From assembly GCA_024278215.1 (NCBI GenBank), contig JAJRTR010000167.1:1-43396 (forward strand): 43,396 nucleotides of DNA, given 5' to 3'. Origin of the DNA: a bacterium (GTDB lineage Bacteria > UBP15 > UBA6099 > JAJRTR01). How positions within the stretch are numbered: the first letter of the stretch is position 1; every line of letters starts with the position of its first letter. The notes beneath the pieces were generated by a model. That model had not been told where the DNA came from. It searched no databases and saw only the letters and a program-made list of their open reading frames with translations. The position numbers were made by a program, and so were the translations under genes. Positions 26,313 to 35,231 of the stretch are shown piece by piece.

Positions 26313-26374
26313 AATGCCGCTCCTTGTCCGCAATGCTATAATGACTCTTCAACTGAATATTATGCTTGATATTT

Positions 26375-26449
26375 TATAATAAAATCGCGATAACGCATGT
26401 TCTATTGCATTGAGGCGGGGTACGGTGACCCCGCCCTTTTATTGTTTTT
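26375..26449 (+). other. Possible small plus-strand transcript ending in a hairpin with T-rich tail
   Basis: TATAAT at 26375-26380 precedes a strong hairpin, GGCGGGGT-acggtg-ACCCCGCC (26414-26435), followed by CTTTTATTGTTTTTA. Both neighbouring genes are on the minus strand, so this terminator-like structure would serve only a short plus-strand RNA of about 60 nt. No good -35 box is seen. Confidence 0.35.
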
Positions 26450-26528
26450 ACGCTACCCCATCTTGCATCTTTTCTTTGTTGACATGGCACTACCTTTAAT
26501 GAAAACGCACAAGTCCAGTGAAGAAGAT

Positions 26529-27479
26529 TCAGAACTGGATATGTTTACGATCAAATTGTTCTCTTGCGGCGCGGTCTTTGTGGAAGAGGGCCGCTTCCAT
26601 CGCGGCGGACGCCTGGTTGGCGACTGCGCCGACAAGGTTCACGTTGGCTGTCGTGAATGGTTTGCCGTCGCTTTTGTCCGCGAGGAGTATCGCGCCGAAT
26701 GCGTTGCCGCGCCTTGAGAGCGGCGCGATGAGCATTTCCGGCCTTTCGTATCCGAATCTTTTCACCTTTGCATAGTCAGGGTCGGAGTCGAAGTCCTCGA
26801 CGGCGAGCACTTCGTTGCGCGCCATGGCCTCGCAGACGATACCTTCGTCGCGGTTGCATTTAAGTGCCATTAATTGCATCGTGTCTTTTCCGACGGCATG
26901 GCGCACTTCGAGTTTTTCGGTGAACTCGTTCAGAACGAATACGATGCCGGTGTCGACGTTCACTACGCGGATGATCGAATTCATTATTTCTGTGAGCATT
27001 TCGTCGAGTGGTGGAGAGTTGCTTATTATGCGACCGACGTCGTAGAGGACGACGAGTTCGTCGTTGGTGGCGCGAAGCCTGTTGGAGATCACGGAGAGGA
27101 AGGAAGTGAAGAGGCGTATGATGCCCTGCGGGAATGATCTCATGAGGTTTATAAAGTCAGCGCGTGTGACGCGCAGAACGATGGAATCTATGTCGGCTTT
27201 CGCCGAGGCCGAGCGCGGGGTGCCGTCCATGATAGTCATCTCGCCAAGGTATGTGCCGGCTTCGAGCAGAGCCAGGGATTTTTCTTCGCCTGTGTCGGTG
27301 TCGATGACTTTGAAAATCCTTATTGCGCCTTCGTAGACGATAAAAAGGGAGTCGCCGGGGTCGCCCTCGTTGAAAAGAATATCGCCCTGCTTGAGATGCA
27401 GTTCCGAGATGGCGGGAACAAATTTCTCGATCTCGCCCGGTTTGAAATCCCTGAAAAGTTCGACTGAGGAAAGGTCCAT
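26529..27479 (-). CDS. Cyclic nucleotide-binding domain + GAF sensor protein
   Basis: Residues 8-125 are a cNMP-binding beta-roll (LKQGDILFNEGDPGDSLFIVYEGAIRIFK, then GEMTIMDGTPRSASAKA, the phosphate-binding cassette region). Residues 150-300 are a GAF domain (IVNVDTGIVFVLNEFTEKLEV-like core to PLSRRGNAFGAILLADKSDGKPFTTANVNLVGAVANQASAAMEAA). There is no output domain, so it probably acts through protein contacts. The gene starts six bases after pilT stops, with its ribosome site (GGGAGTG) inside the pilT end, so it is coupled to pilus retraction and may tune it to a nucleotide signal. That link is inference. Confidence 0.88.
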   Translation of the reverse strand: MDLSSVELFRDFKPGEIEKFVPAISELHLKQGDILFNEGDPGDSLFIVYEGAIRIFKVIDTDTGEEKSLALLEAGTYLGEMTIMDGTPRSASAKADIDSIVLRVTRADFINLMRSFPQGIIRLFTSFLSVISNRLRATNDELVVLYDVGRIISNSPPLDEMLTEIMNSIIRVVNVDTGIVFVLNEFTEKLEVRHAVGKDTMQLMALKCNRDEGIVCEAMARNEVLAVEDFDSDPDYAKVKRFGYERPEMLIAPLSRRGNAFGAILLADKSDGKPFTTANVNLVGAVANQASAAMEAALFHKDRAAREQFDRKHIQF

Positions 27480-27485
27480 CGTTGA

Positions 27486-28538
27486 TCACTCCCTGAGCGC
27501 GGCGGCCATAGTTTCCGGGTCTGTCGCACGCGCGATTGCTTCTTCCTTATGTATTATGCCCTTTTTGCAATAGAAGAGAAGCGTGTCGTCCATCGAGACC
27601 ATACCCAGTTCGGCACCGGCTTTTATGGCTTCCTCGATGCGGTGGAGCCGACCGTCGCGAATAAGTTTTTTGATGGGGTTGGTTACGATCATGATTTCGC
27701 GCGCGGCGATGCGGGCGGGTTTGTCGCGACGCGGCACAAGCTGCTGTGAAATCACGCCGCGCAGTGTCACAGACAACTGGTAACGTATCTGCTGTTGCTG
27801 GTAGGAGGGAAAAACTTCGACGATGCGGCCGATGCTCTGTGCCGCGTTGACAGTGTGTAGAGTGGCGAGCACGAGAGGGCCGGTTTCAGCGATGGTGACA
27901 GCGGCCATCATAGTTTCCATGTCGCGCATCTCACCGACGAGCAATACGTCGGGGTCTTCGCGCAGCACCGACCTCAGGCCTGTGGTGAAAGAATCGGTGT
28001 GGAGTCCGACGGCGCGCTGGTGGATGATGCTGTTTTTATTCTCGAAAACAAATTCGATGGGGTCTTCAATTGTGATAATGTGGGCATGCCGCTCGGTGTT
28101 GATGAGATCGACGATGGCGGAAAGAGTAGTGGACTTCCCGCTTGCCGTGGGACCTGTCACCAGAACGAGGCCGCGTTTGAGGCGGGCCAGCTTGTAGCCC
28201 ACAGGCGGCATGAGTATGGACTTCATATCCGGGGGCCGGACGGGAATGACGCGCATCGTCGCGGCCACGCCGAAATTGTCGTTGAATATGTTTACGCGGA
28301 ACCGCGCTTCCTCGATACCATAAGAAAAGTCAAGCTCTTTCTCATTGGCGAAACGATGCTTCTGTTCGTCTGTGAGCAGGGGAAACAACAGACGCTTGAT
28401 GGCATCCCACTCGAGTTTCTCGGCATCCATCGGCACGAGCCTGCCGTTGATCCTTAACATGGGCGGCATGCCGCGTACAAAATGAATATCCGACGCGCCG
28501 GCACGGACTGCTTTTTGTAGTACCTCTTTAATATCCAC
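27486..28538 (-). CDS. pilT: Type IV pilus retraction ATPase PilT
   Basis: The 350-residue product matches PilT in length and motifs: Walker A GPTASGKSTT, Asp box ITIEDPIEF, Walker B LREDPDVLLVGEMRD, His box LATLHTVNAAQS and the C-terminal NPIKKLIRDGRLHRI region. PilT hexamers depolymerise the pilus to drive twitching motility. It appears to start with GTG at 28538, with no clear ribosome site. The downstream cNMP/GAF gene forms an operon with it. No other pilus gene is in the window. Confidence 0.94.
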   Translation of the reverse strand: MDIKEVLQKAVRAGASDIHFVRGMPPMLRINGRLVPMDAEKLEWDAIKRLLFPLLTDEQKHRFANEKELDFSYGIEEARFRVNIFNDNFGVAATMRVIPVRPPDMKSILMPPVGYKLARLKRGLVLVTGPTASGKSTTLSAIVDLINTERHAHIITIEDPIEFVFENKNSIIHQRAVGLHTDSFTTGLRSVLREDPDVLLVGEMRDMETMMAAVTIAETGPLVLATLHTVNAAQSIGRIVEVFPSYQQQQIRYQLSVTLRGVISQQLVPRRDKPARIAAREIMIVTNPIKKLIRDGRLHRIEEAIKAGAELGMVSMDDTLLFYCKKGIIHKEEAIARATDPETMAAALRE

Positions 28539-28592
28539 GTTATAATGTTACACTATTCCATAGAGTCTATTGAATTCATGCGTTTTACATGA

Positions 28593-28768
28593 GAGCCAAT
28601 TGCAAAATAATGCTTGTTGCGAGGCCGAGAGAAATTGTTCCGGACAGAGAAGAGACAAAAATCCACACAGGGGCATTCTCGGTGCACTTTGAGAAAGTTT
28701 TTTCGCCGTCAACGATGTACGGGGCAATTGTAGCCGGACGCAACAGGACATAATCTTACAATCGGCTC
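28593..28768 (+). repeat. Fold-back repeat, copy 6 (diverged)
   Basis: This 176-bp copy has recognisable ends (GAGCCAATTGCAAAATAATG and TTACAATCGGCTC) but a diverged centre. Several arm pairings persist. It occupies the divergent gap between pilT and fliN. Confidence 0.8.
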
Positions 28769-28791
28769 CATAATAATGTGACAAAAAACTC

Positions 28792-28820
28792 TTTACTTAT
28801 TAGAACTATCACTGTAAAAT
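28792..28820 (+). promoter_or_regulatory. Sigma70-like promoter of fliN
   Basis: TTTACT (28792-28797) and TAAAAT (28815-28820) are separated by 17 bp, about 85 bases before the fliN ATG, just beyond fold-back repeat copy 6. AGAGG lies before the ATG. Confidence 0.5.
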
Positions 28821-28904
28821 GTTACAATCATCTTACCGGAGCAATAAGATACAGGCAATACTTTAGATGATTTTTTTTAATGCGCGAAAGAGAGGAACAC
28901 CGGG

Positions 28905-29561
28905 ATGAGTGATCCGACACTGAACCAGGATGAAATTGACGCACTGTTGGCGGATGTAGGAGACCCGACAGAAGAAGCGCCGGAGGAGACTGCCGCTGTT
29001 GACGCAGTTGCTGAACCTGAAGCAGCCGTCGGCGGAGACGACCTCGGTGATCTCGGTCTTGATGATATCGGCGACATTGGAGACGTGAGCAGCGACGACG
29101 CCGGTATGGGCGGAGACGATATGAACGGAGACGATATGGACCTCGGTGGTCTGGGCGATGACGACGCGGCCGACGACCTCGCGGCTATGCTTGACGACTC
29201 GCCTGCCGACGACATGGGCGATCTGGGTGAGGCAGCCCCGGCGGCTGAACCTGCTGCGGCTTCGACATCGAACGCTCCATCGGTTATGGCCGAATTCTCC
29301 CAGAAGAATATCGAGGTGCTTCTCGATGTTCCCTTGCAGATCATTGTCGAGCTTGGGCGGGCACAGATGCCGATTCAAAAAATTCTCGAACTCGGCCCGG
29401 GCTCCATCGTCGAGCTCAACCGCATGTCCGGGGAACCCATCAACATTCTTGTCAACAGCAGACTCGTTGCCAAAGGCGAAGTTGTTGTCGTAGACGAGAA
29501 CTTCGGCATCAAGATCACCAGCATCATCAGCCCCATGGAGAGGCTGACACAATTAAATTAA
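28905..29561 (+). CDS. fliN: Flagellar motor switch protein FliN/FliY-like
   Basis: The C-terminal 95 residues form a FliN/SpoA surface domain ([69 protein letters not shown]). The N-terminus [18 protein letters not shown] resembles the CheY-P-binding peptide of FliM and FliY ([10 protein letters not shown]). An acidic Asp/Gly repeat linker (about residues 45-105) joins them, giving 218 residues against about 137 for E. coli FliN. It would form the lower C-ring that sets rotation direction. No other flagellar structural gene is nearby. Confidence 0.9.
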   Translation: MSDPTLNQDEIDALLADVGDPTEEAPEETAAVDAVAEPEAAVGGDDLGDLGLDDIGDIGDVSSDDAGMGGDDMNGDDMDLGGLGDDDAADDLAAMLDDSPADDMGDLGEAAPAAEPAAASTSNAPSVMAEFSQKNIEVLLDVPLQIIVELGRAQMPIQKILELGPGSIVELNRMSGEPINILVNSRLVAKGEVVVVDENFGIKITSIISPMERLTQLN

Positions 29562-29613
29562 ACCGCTTTGCACCGCTTCTCATTTCAGCGTTGTAAACAT
29601 CATTGGAGGACTT

Positions 29614-30645
29614 ATGTCTGCTGTTAAGCTGTTTTGCCGTGTTTCCATTTGTTTCGCGCTATGCGCTGTTGTCCTCACCGGCTGCGCCGGAACAGGCCGC
29701 AACTCAAAGTCCGGGCCGGAAGGCAACACCGCCGTCAAAAAAGACGGCACCCCGCTCGTTGAATATGACGGCGGCATGATTACTGTCGAAGAAGTTAAGT
29801 TTCTTCTTGGAAAAATGCCCCAGAAGGAAAGAGCCCAGTATCAAACGCCCTCCGGCATCAAACAGCTCGTTAATACTATCGCCGAGCGTTCTGTTCTCGC
29901 TTCTGTAGCAAGAGACAAGGGCTTCGACAAAGAAAAAGACGTCAGGGCCATGCTGGAAATCCTCGACAATAATATACTTTCCCAGGAAGTTTTCCAGAAG
30001 GAACTTCAGCCGCTGATGGACAACCCGGTCATCACGGAAGAAGACATGAAAAAGTATTACGAGGACAATAAAAAGCAATTCGATAAATCCAAGGTGAAAG
30101 CGGCACACATTCTCGTCAAAGATGAAGCCGAAGCCAAAGAAATATATAAGCAGGTGAAGGATTCGCCCGAAAAGTTCGCGGAAATGGCCAAAGAAAAATC
30201 GATCGACGAAGGAAGTGCCAAGAACGGCGGCGACCTGGGTTGGTTTGACCGCGGTGTTATGGTCCCCGAATTCGAGGACGTAGCGTTTTCGCTAAAACCC
30301 GGCGAAGTCAGCGAACCGTTCAAGACTATGTTCGGGTGGCACATTATACGGTTGGAAGACAAAACTGAAACCGGCATGAAATCATTCGAGGATTCGAAAC
30401 AGCAGATACGGGGCATTCTCATGAGGACCCAGGGCCGAAAAGCGGTCGAGGCTAAAATCGAGGAATACAAGGCCAACAAGCATCTCAAGATTCTGGAAGA
30501 AAATCTTGCAAAGATTTCAGAAACGGCCCCCGCGGCAGTCACACCTCCCGCGGACCTCACACCGCCGCCGCCCGCGGGCAACGCCGCGCCGTCTGCGGAA
30601 AAAACACCTCCGCCCCCGCCCGACATTCCCGACTCAAAGGAATAA
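29614..30645 (+). CDS. Parvulin-type peptidyl-prolyl isomerase lipoprotein (PrsA/SurA-like)
   Basis: The 343-residue protein has a lipoprotein leader ending LTGC. A SurA-like helical N-domain spans about residues 50-155. A rotamase (PpiC) domain covers about residues 160-250 ([59 protein letters not shown]). A helical tail and a Pro-rich C-terminus follow. It should help fold exported proteins in the periplasm. GGAGGA precedes the ATG. A strong bidirectional intrinsic terminator lies about 80 bases after its stop. Confidence 0.92.
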   Translation: MSAVKLFCRVSICFALCAVVLTGCAGTGRNSKSGPEGNTAVKKDGTPLVEYDGGMITVEEVKFLLGKMPQKERAQYQTPSGIKQLVNTIAERSVLASVARDKGFDKEKDVRAMLEILDNNILSQEVFQKELQPLMDNPVITEEDMKKYYEDNKKQFDKSKVKAAHILVKDEAEAKEIYKQVKDSPEKFAEMAKEKSIDEGSAKNGGDLGWFDRGVMVPEFEDVAFSLKPGEVSEPFKTMFGWHIIRLEDKTETGMKSFEDSKQQIRGILMRTQGRKAVEAKIEEYKANKHLKILEENLAKISETAPAAVTPPADLTPPPPAGNAAPSAEKTPPPPPDIPDSKE

Positions 30646-30650
30646 CGGAA

Positions 30651-30689
30651 GAGCCGATTATTGCAGCAGAAGCCTATTTTGCAATCGGC
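30651..30689 (+). repeat. Fold-back repeat, mini remnant
   Basis: GAGCCGATTATTGCAGCAG, then AAGCC, then TATTTTGCAATCGGC looks like the two ends of the fold-back repeat joined after an internal deletion. The assignment is tentative because the element is so short. Confidence 0.45.
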
Positions 30690-30725
30690 GCGGAAGTGAT
30701 CGGTCAACAATTATAAACTCGAAAC

Positions 30726-30758
30726 AAAAAAGCGCCGGTCTCAAAACCGGCGCTTTTT
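30726..30758 (+). terminator. Intrinsic terminator
   Basis: A-run, GCGCCGGT, short loop, ACCGGCGC, then TTTTT. The symmetric A and T runs make it bidirectional. It follows the parvulin lipoprotein gene. Confidence 0.85.
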
Positions 30759-30777
30759 ACATGCGCGCCCGGAGGGG

Positions 30778-30801
30778 CCGCCTGTCGTTTGCGACAGGCG
30801 G
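30778..30801. other. GC-rich hairpin
   Basis: CCGCCTGTCG and CGACAGGCGG form a 10-bp perfect stem with a four-base loop, directly downstream of the terminator and upstream of the PASTA protein gene. There is no T-run. Confidence 0.45.
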
Positions 30802-30892
30802 GCGGTCTATTTGAAAAATAGTGGTTAATTCATGATAATAGAGTTAAAATATAATACTTTTGAAAGCCGGGGATAGTTGCTTATTAAAGACT

Positions 30893-32920
30893 ATGGAAGG
30901 TAAAACACTCGGAAACAAATATCAGATAATTGAAAAGATCCGCAGGCAGCGGTTCTACGATGTATATGTTGCGCGGCTTGTGGACACGGACCAGAGGCTG
31001 CTCGTCAAACTTCTTAGAAGCGAGCTTTTCGAGCCGGACACTACGTTCGACAGGCTCAGCCCCAACCTGGCGGTGATCGCTTCGTTACGCCACAGCGGAA
31101 TCATTTCACTACGCGATTACGGCAAGACCGAAGATTCAATATACTGCGTCGAAGAATATTTCGACGGCGCGGTTCTCAGCGATGTTCTCGCGCAGGCCGG
31201 CGGTGCCATAAATTCGATGAACGCACTCGGCCAGGGCATTAAGATAGCAGAAGCCTTGGCCTTCGCGCACAAAAAGGGTGTGGTCCACGGACTGCTGACA
31301 CCTGAATCCGTCACGGTCGCCGGCGACCTCTCCCTGAAAGTCGGCGACTTCTATTATCTCGCCGACCTCACAGGCAGCCTGACGACAAACAAGGAGTTCC
31401 AGGGCAGAGATGTCCGCTACTGTGCTCCTGAAGTTCTGGCCGGCGAAAAAGCTTCAACACAGGCAGACGTCTTTTCCATCGGCGTTATCCTCTACGAACT
31501 CCTCACCGGCCTGACACCCTTCAACAGGGAAGAGTCTATCTCAAAAGCGCTGGAAAAAAGTCCATGGGAAATCAAAAGTCCGCGGGAACACAATTCACAG
31601 ATACCGAGGCTTCTCGATTCCGTAATAATCAAATGCTTAAAAAGGGACCCGGGCGCCAGATATAAAAACGCGGAGAAACTTCTGTCCGAACTTCATTTGT
31701 GTCGCACTTCGCTCGCCCGCGCCATGGCCGAAGCCAGAAAAGCGGAGCGCGAACAACAATCAGGCGGCATCCATGACGATGGGACACAATCGCTCAACAG
31801 GATAATCGAAGAAAAAAGGAAAAAGAACCTTATTTCTTCTCAAAAAACTCAGACCAGCTCGTTTATTGGAGAAAGTGACCGGCAGACTACAAGCAGCAAG
31901 GACGGCTATATGCCCGAGTCAACAGCAGAAAAGGAAACCACGCCAAAGAAACCAGCCGGGAAACTGCCTGCCGGTTTTATCGCTTTTCTGGTCTCTTTCG
32001 GTATTCTGGTCGCACTTATCGTTTTCGGCGTAAAGATGATCGTCGGCTACCTCGGCATCGAGGGTTCACCGGGCGACGCGGTTATCGTTCCTTCTGTCGT
32101 CGGCAAAAGCATTGTCGAGGCAAAGGCTCTCCTCGGTAACAAGGACCTTGTCCCCGAGGTGACCGGATCGCAATTCAGCAGGGAAGTAGCTGAAGGCTAC
32201 ATCATCAGCCAGACACCACCGGCAGGGTCAAACGTGAAAGCCGGTCGAAAAGTCGAACTCATTTTCAGCGAGGGCGAACAGAAATTATCGGTGCCTAAAG
32301 TAACCAGCCTCACGAGCGAGGACGCACGCCTTATCATAGAAAAAGCGGGTTTCGAAGTCGGTGAAATCCGCAAGGAATACAACGAGCGCCATGCCGAAGG
32401 CTACGTGCTCTCACAGGCGCCCGAACCCGGCGAGGACAGGTTCAAAGGCCAAAAAATCAATCTTGTCGTCAGCCTCGGAAAATCTCCTCAAATGATCACC
32501 ATGCCGCGCGTCACGGACCTTCCCGTAAGTGAAGCGCGTCAGATTCTGAAAATGAACGACATCGTTTCCGTTACGATCAAGAAAATGGAAACAGGCGCAG
32601 GCCTGGCCGGTTACATCGTAGCCCAGAACGTTCTCGAAGGTACACGCATCGACCCCGATCAGAAAGTAATCCTATACGCCGCCGAAAGACCCCGGACGAC
32701 AAGCCTCATCGAGGTCAAAGGCGATGTCACCATGAAGATATCTGAAGAAGAGAAGGTCCAGGAAGTCATCGTTATTGTTTTCGACCAGGAAGGCAGCCGC
32801 GAGGTCTACCGGAAAATCCACGAGCCCGGCGACAAGTTCAAAGTCAGTGTTTCCGGCTTCGGCGTCACTAATGTTAAAGTCTACATCGATGGGTTCCTCG
32901 CCAAGGAAGCGACACTGTAA
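30893..32920 (+). CDS. PASTA-domain transmembrane protein with degenerate Ser/Thr kinase domain
   Basis: Numbered from ATG 30893, residues 8-270 have a protein-kinase fold. The ATP-anchoring Lys (LLVKLL, about residue 39) and the APE motif are kept. The glycine loop reads RRQRFYDVY, the catalytic HRDLKPEN reads HGLLTPES, and DFG reads DFY, so the catalytic base is absent. A hydrophobic segment follows at about residues 360-385. Three PASTA repeats lie at about 396-460, 464-530 and 534-598. PASTA kinases sense cell-wall muropeptides and regulate envelope growth; this one probably signals or scaffolds without phosphorylating. It precedes rpe, recalling the prkC-rpe neighbourhood of Firmicutes. 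A TTG start at 30860 is possible. Confidence 0.85.
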   Translation: MEGKTLGNKYQIIEKIRRQRFYDVYVARLVDTDQRLLVKLLRSELFEPDTTFDRLSPNLAVIASLRHSGIISLRDYGKTEDSIYCVEEYFDGAVLSDVLAQAGGAINSMNALGQGIKIAEALAFAHKKGVVHGLLTPESVTVAGDLSLKVGDFYYLADLTGSLTTNKEFQGRDVRYCAPEVLAGEKASTQADVFSIGVILYELLTGLTPFNREESISKALEKSPWEIKSPREHNSQIPRLLDSVIIKCLKRDPGARYKNAEKLLSELHLCRTSLARAMAEARKAEREQQSGGIHDDGTQSLNRIIEEKRKKNLISSQKTQTSSFIGESDRQTTSSKDGYMPESTAEKETTPKKPAGKLPAGFIAFLVSFGILVALIVFGVKMIVGYLGIEGSPGDAVIVPSVVGKSIVEAKALLGNKDLVPEVTGSQFSREVAEGYIISQTPPAGSNVKAGRKVELIFSEGEQKLSVPKVTSLTSEDARLIIEKAGFEVGEIRKEYNERHAEGYVLSQAPEPGEDRFKGQKINLVVSLGKSPQMITMPRVTDLPVSEARQILKMNDIVSVTIKKMETGAGLAGYIVAQNVLEGTRIDPDQKVILYAAERPRTTSLIEVKGDVTMKISEEEKVQEVIVIVFDQEGSREVYRKIHEPGDKFKVSVSGFGVTNVKVYIDGFLAKEATL

Positions 32921-32988
32921 TCTTCAGCCCGTTATCAACAGCGCGGTCGTCACACCACGCCACAATACGCAGGAGAGACAGGACCGGA

Positions 32989-33660
32989 ATGAAAAAACTC
33001 ATAATTTCACCATCGATACTCAGCGCGGATTTCTACAACCTCGAGAAAGACGCTGAAGAACTTAAAAAATGCGGTGCGGACACACTGCACGTGGATGTCA
33101 TGGACGGCAGTTTTGTAAACAACATCACCATCGGGCAGGCCTTCGTACAGTCGATCGCCGAATCCGTTCCACTGCCCATGGACGTGCATCTTATGATCGA
33201 CCGCCCCGAGCGTTTCATCAAAGACTATGCCGTCGAGAATGTCAACAATATTTGCGTACATCCCGAATCGACGGACCATCTCGACGGCACGCTCCAGCAG
33301 ATAATGGAAACCGGCATAAAAACAGGCGTAGCCCTCAATCCGGCAACTCCACTCGCCTCGCTGCAATGGGTAATCGACAAGGTCGATCTTATAATGATTA
33401 TGACGGTTAATCCCGGATTCGGCGGCCAGAAATTCATCAAGGCGATGCTGCCCAAAATCGAGCAGGCGCGTGAACTCATCGACGATGCGGGCAAAGATAT
33501 CATACTCGCGGTCGACGGCGGCGTAACAGGCGACAACGCACCGGAAATCGTCGCCGCCGGAGCCGATTATCTCGTGTCCGGATCATACATTCTCTCGAAT
33601 AAAAATCTTTCCGTCCAACAGGCGATAGCCGAACTCCAAAAAGCGGAAACACGAAAATAA
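32989..33660 (+). CDS. rpe: Ribulose-phosphate 3-epimerase
   Basis: The 223-residue TIM barrel has the family hallmarks: ISPSILSADFYNLEKD, LHVDVMDGSFVNNITIG, DVHLMIDRPERFI, MTVNPGFGGQKF and ILAVDGGVTGDNAPEIVAAGADYLVSGSYI. It interconverts ribulose-5-phosphate and xylulose-5-phosphate in the pentose phosphate pathway. Metal- and base-forming His and Asp residues are all present. AGGAGAGACAGG lies before the ATG, and the gene follows the PASTA protein gene by 68 bases. Confidence 0.96.
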   Translation: MKKLIISPSILSADFYNLEKDAEELKKCGADTLHVDVMDGSFVNNITIGQAFVQSIAESVPLPMDVHLMIDRPERFIKDYAVENVNNICVHPESTDHLDGTLQQIMETGIKTGVALNPATPLASLQWVIDKVDLIMIMTVNPGFGGQKFIKAMLPKIEQARELIDDAGKDIILAVDGGVTGDNAPEIVAAGADYLVSGSYILSNKNLSVQQAIAELQKAETRK

Positions 33661-33688
33661 TAATGCAACGTATCAACTGAGCCGCTTT

Positions 33689-35122
33689 ATGAAAGTAATC
33701 TTTTTACAGGACAACGGAATAAACGAATCACTGTCGGTGACCGACGTTGCGGGCCTGCTCGAAGACCGCGGCCACGAGTGCGACCTGTTTATCGAACACA
33801 ACGAAAGAGATTTCTACGGAGAAGTCGAGCGAAGCAGGCCGGGGCTCATCGTGATCCCCATGGACGTGTGGGGCGAAAAGAAGGCTATCGACATGGCCGG
33901 AAAAGTGAAGCAGCGCGTGGATGCGCCGATCGTGTTCGCAGGCACCTACCCCCTTCTCATGCCAGAGATCATCGAGCGGCGCGGCGTGGACATTGTTTGT
34001 GTCGGCGAAGCGGAGTTTCCCATCCTCGAACTCGCCGAACACATCGAGCAGGGCAAAGACTACTACGACATACCCAACCTGCACGTCCGCCGCAACGGTG
34101 ACATAATCCGAAACGATATGCGCCCTCTGCTCCAGGACCTCGACCAACTCCCGCTGCCCGACCGCGGCATATATTTCAAATACCGTTTCCTGCGCGACTT
34201 CAGCATAAAGAGATTCACCAGCGGTCGCGGTTGCCCCAACGCATGTTCCTTCTGCTACAACGCGAAATTCCGCGAGATATACCGGGGCCACGGAAAGTAC
34301 GTCAGGCGAAAATCCGTCCGGCGCGTTATCGACGAGATAGAAGAGATGAAGCGCATCGCACCCATGCGCAGCATACATTTCTCCGACGACCTTTTCACCG
34401 ACAACAAAAAATGGGTCCTCGAGTTCTGCCGGGAATACTCCGCACGCTTCGATGTGCCCTGGACATGCAACACCGCCGTCCACGCAGTCGACGAAGAGAT
34501 GGTCGACGCGATCAAACGCGCCGGTTGTTTCGGCATCGCCATGGGCGTCGAGACCGGCCGCGAGTTCCTCCGCATGGACACTCTCAACAAACCCTACCGC
34601 GACCGACAGGTGCTTCGCGTCGCACGCATGATAAAAGACAAAGGTCTCTATCTCACATCCTTCAACATGATCGCCCTGCCGAACGAAAGCATCGAGGACG
34701 CTCTCGTAACCGTCCGCCTGAACCGCTTCCTGCGCTCGGACAATGTACGTGTCTTTTTCCTCTCGCCGATCCCTCGCACCAGGCTCACCGAGAACGCCAT
34801 CTCCGAAGGCCTCCTGCGCGAAAACTACGACCGCGAAGGCGCACAGGTTCTCACCCCGGAGATACACTCATCACAGATGGAAAAACTTCAAACTCTCTAC
34901 TATTTATACGATGTCGCCCTCATCTCGCCGTTCTTCGAGAAGCTTGTCACACGCATGTTGGGTGCGCGTGTGCCCGGCATAATAAAATTCCTGCTCCTAC
35001 TCCCGCGCATGCTCCGCGAACAGAAATTCTTCAACATATCTCTCTTCTCCGGCATAAAATATTTCCTCAACACAACACTGCCGCAAAACCGCACGAAAAA
35101 TTTTAACAACTACTTGCCGTAA
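33689..35122 (+). CDS. B12-binding-domain radical SAM protein
   Basis: The 477-residue protein has an N-terminal cobalamin-binding-like Rossmann region (about residues 1-135, MKVIFLQDNGINESLSVTDVAGLLEDRGHECDLF). A radical SAM domain follows with the cluster motif CPNACSFCYN near residue 183 and HFSDDLFTDNKKWV beyond. The C-terminal 100 residues are helical and hydrophobic. Such proteins methylate or rearrange unactivated carbons in lipid, cofactor or natural-product biosynthesis; the substrate is unknown. It lies 28 bases after rpe, perhaps by read-through. Confidence 0.9.
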   Translation: MKVIFLQDNGINESLSVTDVAGLLEDRGHECDLFIEHNERDFYGEVERSRPGLIVIPMDVWGEKKAIDMAGKVKQRVDAPIVFAGTYPLLMPEIIERRGVDIVCVGEAEFPILELAEHIEQGKDYYDIPNLHVRRNGDIIRNDMRPLLQDLDQLPLPDRGIYFKYRFLRDFSIKRFTSGRGCPNACSFCYNAKFREIYRGHGKYVRRKSVRRVIDEIEEMKRIAPMRSIHFSDDLFTDNKKWVLEFCREYSARFDVPWTCNTAVHAVDEEMVDAIKRAGCFGIAMGVETGREFLRMDTLNKPYRDRQVLRVARMIKDKGLYLTSFNMIALPNESIEDALVTVRLNRFLRSDNVRVFFLSPIPRTRLTENAISEGLLRENYDREGAQVLTPEIHSSQMEKLQTLYYLYDVALISPFFEKLVTRMLGARVPGIIKFLLLLPRMLREQKFFNISLFSGIKYFLNTTLPQNRTKNFNNYLP

Positions 35123-35199
35123 CCGGTACCGCCTGTATTTTCCTTTCATACCGCGTCATAATTATAAGATGCAGCACATGCGTCCCGCCTGTGCAGTTC

Positions 35200-35231
35200 A
35201 GCCCGGCTTTCTTCTTCGAGAAATCCGGGCT
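35200..35231. repeat. Hairpin AGCCCGG...CCGGGCT at the end of the solute-binding gene
   Basis: AGCCCGG-C-TTT and AAA-T-CCGGGCT pair around CTTCTTCGAG with one mismatch. The stem resembles the CCGGATTT family but the loop differs. It overlaps the stop of the minus-strand gene and may be its transcript end. Confidence 0.45.
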
